Assembly: GCF_947632095.1 (NCBI RefSeq)
Contig: NZ_CANROA010000024.1
Location: 1-34,697, forward strand
Direction: 5' to 3'
Length of the DNA: 34,697 bases
DNA from: an uncultured Microbacterium sp.
GTDB taxonomy: Bacteria; Actinomycetota; Actinomycetes; Actinomycetales; Microbacteriaceae
Shown one piece after another: positions 30,765 to 34,697 of this stretch. Within the stretch, counting starts at the first letter, position 1, and each line of letters opens with the position of its first letter. Position numbers and translations under genes: made by a program. The notes under the pieces are model-generated. The model saw nothing but the letters and a program-made list of their open reading frames with translations. It had not been told where the DNA came from and did no database searches.

Positions 30765-33700
30765 TCAGGCCTCGCGCAGCGCCTTCAGGATGCGCTGCGG
30801 GGAGACGGGTTGGGCGGTGCCGAGACGCTGTGCGAATACGCTGACGCGGAATTCCTCCAGCATCCAACGCGTTTCCACGAGCGCACGCGGTGCATCCATC
30901 GCCGTCGGGATCGACCCGCCGGCGTCGGCGAACATCTGCGCGACGCGTTCGTACTCGGTCATGCGGGTGCGGTCCTTGCCCGGCTCGTTCGCCAGGACCG
31001 TGAGCCGTTCGAGCATTCCGGCGAGGTAGCGAGGGAAGTGCGCGAGGCGCTCGACGCCGGCCGCGGAGATGAACCCGGGATGCAGGAGCCCGTTCAGATG
31101 CGCGCGGATATCCCCGAGCGGCCCGAGGAGGGAGAGCGCGTTCTGAGCCTTCATGCCGCGCTCGATCTCTCGGGAGGAGGTGAGGATGCGCGCGACGAGC
31201 GAGACCGTCTGAAAGAGATCCTCGACGAGAGTCGCGTTGACGGTGTCGCGCGCGCGTTCGAACGCCTCGCGGGTGCGGATCGTGGCCGCGCCGCCCGACC
31301 GCTCCAGCGTCGCGCGGGCGACGGCGGCCCGTGCATCCTCGACGAGGGCAGCCGCATTCGGGTACGGCGAGGCCGCGAGGGCGAGCTTCTCCTGTGCGGT
31401 GAGGTGCTCCTGGACGTAGGAGGCGGGGGAGGGAACGTTGAGCAGGATCAGGCGCAGGATGCCGTCGCTGCTGGCGGCGGCCGCAGCATCCGCCGTCGCC
31501 TCCACGCGCACCGAGACGGTCTTGCCGCGGTCGACGATCGCGGGGTAGCCGCGCACGACGCCGCCGGCGACCTTCGTGTCGAGGATCTCGGGAAGCTCCC
31601 CGAAGGTCCAGTCGGTGAGCCCGTCCTGCTCGATCGGGCCCCGGGCGGATGCCGCGGCGACGGCGCTCTGCGCCGAGGCCACCGGGGACTTCCGAGCGGA
31701 TGCCGCATCCGGGGTCTTACGTGCGATGGAGCGGGCGACGCTCTGCCGAGCACGGTCGGAGAGCTTGTGCTGCAGCTCGCCGAGGTCGCGGGCATTCCCG
31801 ACGACGCGACCGCGCTCATCGACGGCGCGGAAGTTCATGCGCAGATGGCCGGGGACTCGGTCGTCCTCGAAGTCCGCGGCGCTCATCGGCTGATTCGCCA
31901 GGGGCTGGATGAGCTTCGCCAGCGCCTCCTTCAGCGAGCGTTCCGGAAGGCCGACGTGGTTCTCGGGTCCTTGTTCGGCGAGCGCGTCGCCGAACTTCTC
32001 GGCCCAGTCGGCGGCGGGCACGACGTGCCGTCGGATCGCCTTCGGCAGCGCGCGCAGCAGAGCGGTGACGAGCTCGGCGCGCAGACCCGGCACCTGCCAG
32101 TCGAACCCGCGGTCCTCGATCTGGGCGAGCAGTGCGAGCGGCACGACGACGCTCACGCCGTCATCGGGGGCGCCGGGCTCGAACCGGTAGGCGAGCCCCA
32201 GAACCTGGTCGCCCTGATTCCAGCGGGTGGGGAACTCGCGCTGGTCGGCGCGGTCGTCGTCGTCGATGAGGTCGCTCTCGCGCATGACGAGCAGCTTCGG
32301 GGTGGACTGCAGCGCCTCGCCCCACCACTTCTCGAACGAGCGCACATCGAAGACATCGGCGGGGACGCGCTCGTCGTAGAACTGGAAGACGGCTTCGTCG
32401 CCGGCGAGGATGTCGCGGCGCCGTTCGCGCTCCTCGAGCTTCTCGAGGCGCTTGCGCAGCTCATGGTTGCTGCGCCAGAACGCGCTGACGCGCTTATCGA
32501 TGCGGGTGGGATCCCATTCGCCCTCGACGAGCGCGTGGCGCACGAACAGCTCGCGGGACGCCGCGCGGTCGATACGGGCGAACTGGATGCGCCGGCGCGG
32601 GATGATCTCCACCCCGAACAGCGTCACCTTCTCGTAGGCCACGGCGGCGCCGGCATCCTTCGACCAGTGCGGCTCGGAGACCTGCCGCTTCGCGAGATCG
32701 CCGGCGAGCGACTCGGCCCACGCCGGATCGATCGCCGCGACCGTGCGCGCGAAGGTGCGCGACGTCTCGACTATCTCGGCGGCCATCACGGCCCGAGGGG
32801 ACTGCTTGCGCAGCCCGGAGCCGGGGAAGATCGAGAAGCGGATGCCGCGTGCGCCGCGGTACTCGGCGATGCGGCGCTTGTCCTTCTTGCCCTTGTCCTT
32901 GTTGGCGCTCGGGACGTTGCGCTCGTCGAGGATGCCGATCTGCGAGAGCAGGCCGGAGAGGAGCGCGCGGTGGATCGCGTCGCCCTGCGGGTGGCCCTGG
33001 AGCTCTTTCTTCTCACTCCGCTCGCTGCGCTCACGGGACGGCCGCTGCGCTGCGCCGCGCTGCGCCCCCTTCGGCACGAGCGTGCGCAGCTGGCGGTGCA
33101 CGTCGAACCACTCGCGCACGCGCACATAGTTCAGGTGCTCGCTGCGGCACATGCGCCGGAACGCGCTCGAGCCGAGCTCGCGCTGCTGCTCGCGCAGGTA
33201 GTCCCAGAGCTTCAGCAGCGCGAGGAAGTCGCTGGCAGGGTCGGTGAACCGCGCATGCGCGCGCTCCGCCGAATCGCGCACTCCCTGCGGGGCGTCCTGC
33301 GAGGGCCGCTCGCGCACGTCCTGGATGCTCATGCCCGACACGATCGCGAGCACCTCGTCGCCGACGCCGGTGCGGCCGGCCTCCAGCAGCATCCGGGCGA
33401 ATCGCGGGTCGATCGGCATGCGCGAGATGTCGCGGCCGGTCTTCGTCAGCCTCGGCGTCTCGCGCGACAGGTCGACGGCGCCGAGCTCGACGAGCAGGTC
33501 GAAGGCGGCCTTCACGCCGCGGGAGTCCGGCGGGGTGAGGAACGGGAAGGCGGTGATGTCGCCGAATCCGAGCGAGAGCATCTGCAGCACGACCGAGGCG
33601 AGCGAGGTGCGCAGGATCTCGGGCTCGGTGAACTCCGGGCGCTTGTCGAAGTCGTCCTCGGAGTAGAGGCGGATCGCGATGCCGTCGCTCGTGCGGCCGG

Positions 33701-34697
33701 CGCGGCCGGAGCGCTGATTGGCGGATGCCTGCGACACCGGCTCGATCGGCAGCCGCTGCACCTTCGAGCGACTGCTGTAGCGCGAGATGCGCGCGGTGCC
33801 GGTGTCGATGACGTACTTGATGCCGGGCACCGTGAGGCTCGTCTCGGCGACGTTCGTGGCGAGCACGACGCGGCGGCGCAGGCCTGCGACCGTGCTGCGC
33901 TCGAAGACCCGGTGCTGCTCGGCGGCGGAGAGCCGGCCGTAAAGGGGCAGCACCTCGACGGGTGCAGCAGACGATGTGTAGGCGCTGCGCACGGCATCCG
34001 CGGCATCCCGGATCTCGGCCTCACCGGGCAGGAACACGAGCACGTCGCCGCGGTCCTCGCGGTCGAGCTCCTTCAGCGCGGCGACGATGGCCGAGACCTC
34101 ATCGATGTCGTCGGTGCTCTCGTCCTCCTCGTCGTGGCCGCGGTAGCGGATCTCGACGGGGAAGGTGCGGCCGGAGACCTCGATGATGGGCGCGGGCTCA
34201 CCGGCGGCATCCGCGAAGTGCTTCGCGAAGCTCTCCGGGTCGATCGTCGCCGAGGTGATGATGACCTTCAGATCCGGCCGCTCGGGGAGGATGCGGGTGA
34301 GGTAGCCGAGCAAGAAGTCGACGTTGAGCGAGCGCTCATGGGCCTCGTCGATGATGATCGTGTCGTAGCGGCGCAGCAGCCGGTCGCGGTGGATCTCGTT
34401 GAGCAGGATGCCGTCGGTCATCAGGGCGACCTTCGTCGCATCCGACACCTGATCGGTGAAGCGCACCTTGTATCCGACGAGGTCGCCGAGGGGCACCTGC
34501 ATCTCCTCGGCGACGCGCTCCGCGATCGTGCGGGCGGCGAGACGGCGCGGCTGGGTGTGCGCGATCGATTCGCGGCCGAGCTCGAGGCAGATCTTCGGCA
34601 GCTGCGTCGTCTTGCCCGACCCCGTGGCGCCGGCGACGATGACGACCTGGTTGTCGCGGATGGCGGCGGCGATCTCGTCCCGGGCCGCGCTGACGGG
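30765..34697 (-). CDS. hrpA: ATP-dependent RNA helicase HrpA, 5' end beyond the window
   Basis: An open frame of 1,310 codons runs off the window edge, so only a short N-terminal part is missing. Internal Met codons such as the one at 34502 are not the start, because the frame continues upstream through Walker A GATGSGKT at visible residues 23-30. Other DEAH/RHA motifs are IIIDEAHERS (DEAH), ITSATIDPESF (SAT), ATNVAETSLTVPGIKYVIDTG and NQRSGRAGR. After the HA2/OB part comes a long DUF3418 C-terminal region ending LKALREA. HrpA unwinds RNA and in E. coli rescues stalled ribosomes and aids mRNA processing. A low-complexity insert PKGAQRGAAQRPSRERSERSE interrupts the conserved REWFDVHRQLRTLV...GDAIHRALLSGLL region. 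Confidence 0.95.
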   Translation of the reverse strand, partial: PVSAARDEIAAAIRDNQVVIVAGATGSGKTTQLPKICLELGRESIAHTQPRRLAARTIAERVAEEMQVPLGDLVGYKVRFTDQVSDATKVALMTDGILLNEIHRDRLLRRYDTIIIDEAHERSLNVDFLLGYLTRILPERPDLKVIITSATIDPESFAKHFADAAGEPAPIIEVSGRTFPVEIRYRGHDEEDESTDDIDEVSAIVAALKELDREDRGDVLVFLPGEAEIRDAADAVRSAYTSSAAPVEVLPLYGRLSAAEQHRVFERSTVAGLRRRVVLATNVAETSLTVPGIKYVIDTGTARISRYSSRSKVQRLPIEPVSQASANQRSGRAGRTSDGIAIRLYSEDDFDKRPEFTEPEILRTSLASVVLQMLSLGFGDITAFPFLTPPDSRGVKAAFDLLVELGAVDLSRETPRLTKTGRDISRMPIDPRFARMLLEAGRTGVGDEVLAIVSGMSIQDVRERPSQDAPQGVRDSAERAHARFTDPASDFLALLKLWDYLREQQRELGSSAFRRMCRSEHLNYVRVREWFDVHRQLRTLVPKGAQRGAAQRPSRERSERSEKKELQGHPQGDAIHRALLSGLLSQIGILDERNVPSANKDKGKKDKRRIAEYRGARGIRFSIFPGSGLRKQSPRAVMAAEIVETSRTFARTVAAIDPAWAESLAGDLAKRQVSEPHWSKDAGAAVAYEKVTLFGVEIIPRRRIQFARIDRAASRELFVRHALVEGEWDPTRIDKRVSAFWRSNHELRKRLEKLEERERRRDILAGDEAVFQFYDERVPADVFDVRSFEKWWGEALQSTPKLLVMRESDLIDDDDRADQREFPTRWNQGDQVLGLAYRFEPGAPDDGVSVVVPLALLAQIEDRGFDWQVPGLRAELVTALLRALPKAIRRHVVPAADWAEKFGDALAEQGPENHVGLPERSLKEALAKLIQPLANQPMSAADFEDDRVPGHLRMNFRAVDERGRVVGNARDLGELQHKLSDRARQSVARSIARKTPDAASARKSPVASAQSAVAAASARGPIEQDGLTDWTFGELPEILDTKVAGGVVRGYPAIVDRGKTVSVRVEATADAAAAASSDGILRLILLNVPSPASYVQEHLTAQEKLALAASPYPNAAALVEDARAAVARATLERSGGAATIRTREAFERARDTVNATLVEDLFQTVSLVARILTSSREIERGMKAQNALSLLGPLGDIRAHLNGLLHPGFISAAGVERLAHFPRYLAGMLERLTVLANEPGKDRTRMTEYERVAQMFADAGGSIPTAMDAPRALVETRWMLEEFRVSVFAQRLGTAQPVSPQRILKALREA
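33005..33078. repeat. GC-rich low-complexity element inside hrpA
   Basis: The plus strand reads tandem-like CTCCGCTCGCTGCGCTCACG and GCTGCGCTGCGCCGCGCTGC units, encoding in frame the ERSERSE and RGAAQR peptide on the minus strand. Such GAGCGCAGCGAG-type words are familiar as dispersed intergenic elements in high-GC genomes. I see no second copy in the window, so whether it is a mobile repeat or a local expansion is open. Confidence 0.4.

Noticed and set aside
30658..30867. A 69-codon minus-strand frame between hrpA and metN
   Set aside because: It runs from the hrpA 3' end through the leader with a Pro/Arg/His-rich composition and no ribosome binding site; the region fits a promoter and leader better.
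1..34697. CRISPR arrays, tRNA/rRNA genes, transposases, integrases or prophage genes
   Set aside because: No regular direct repeats with spacers, RNA-gene signatures or mobile-element proteins were found on either strand; the window reads as ordinary chromosomal operons.

Overview
This window looks like a chromosomal segment of a high-GC actinobacterium, most likely a Microbacterium-type member of the Microbacteriaceae. The evidence is the high GC content with G/C-ending codons, densely packed overlapping operons, several starts that look leaderless (TANNNT about 6-7 nt before ATG), and a family mix typical of that group: two YhgE/Pip proteins, a ThrE-type exporter, a lipoprotein GH3, a NYN/OST-HTH protein and HrpA. 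The taxon is inferred from gene content only. I see no rRNA, tRNA, CRISPR array, insertion sequence or phage gene, and no gene-free stretch above 300 bp (the longest is about 250 bp, 10405-10657).

Layout. (1) 29-3336, + strand: glutamate decarboxylase, an internally duplicated YrhK-like membrane protein and a choloylglycine-hydrolase-family Ntn hydrolase, closed by a strong terminator. This may be an acid/amide stress module. (2) 3386-4306, - strand: a DMT-superfamily transporter. (3) 4474-10404, + strand: two tandem YhgE/Pip membrane proteins, a ThrE-type exporter and a small two-helix membrane protein, closed by a perfect-stem terminator. (4) 10658-12955: a lipoprotein GH3 glycosidase with a LacI-type operator candidate upstream. 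(5) 13004-14011: a GNAT acetyltransferase and a PLDc_N membrane protein, divergent across only 36 bp.

(6) 14008-20717, - strand: seven tightly coupled genes. In transcription order they are an alpha/beta-hydrolase-like protein, an O-acetylhomoserine sulfhydrylase (MetY type), an LLM flavin monooxygenase, a Gfo/Idh oxidoreductase, a NYN-OST-HTH protein, a DUF4166 protein and a TIGR01777-type SDR. (7) 20830-27050, + strand: a divergent six-gene operon with a complete Opp/Dpp-type ABC transporter (binding lipoprotein, two permeases, two ATPases) and a second, SsuD-like LLM monooxygenase. (8) 27066-28010, - strand: a quinone-oxidoreductase-like MDR protein. (9) 28078-30661, - strand: metN-metI-metQ, a methionine importer. 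(10) 30765 to the window end, - strand: the helicase HrpA, lacking only its extreme N-terminus.

The most interesting unit is 17.6-30.7 kb. Two flavin monooxygenases of the alkanesulfonate/sulfone type, a homocysteine-forming sulfhydrylase, an unassigned Opp-type importer and a methionine importer lie together, mostly in two operons diverging from one 112-bp region. My reading, which is inference, is an organosulfur scavenging system: an unknown sulfur compound is imported, oxidatively desulfonated and the sulfur fed into methionine synthesis. The importer is not of the usual SsuABC type, and the SsuD-like protein appears to lack canonical SsuD catalytic residues, so the substrate may be unusual.
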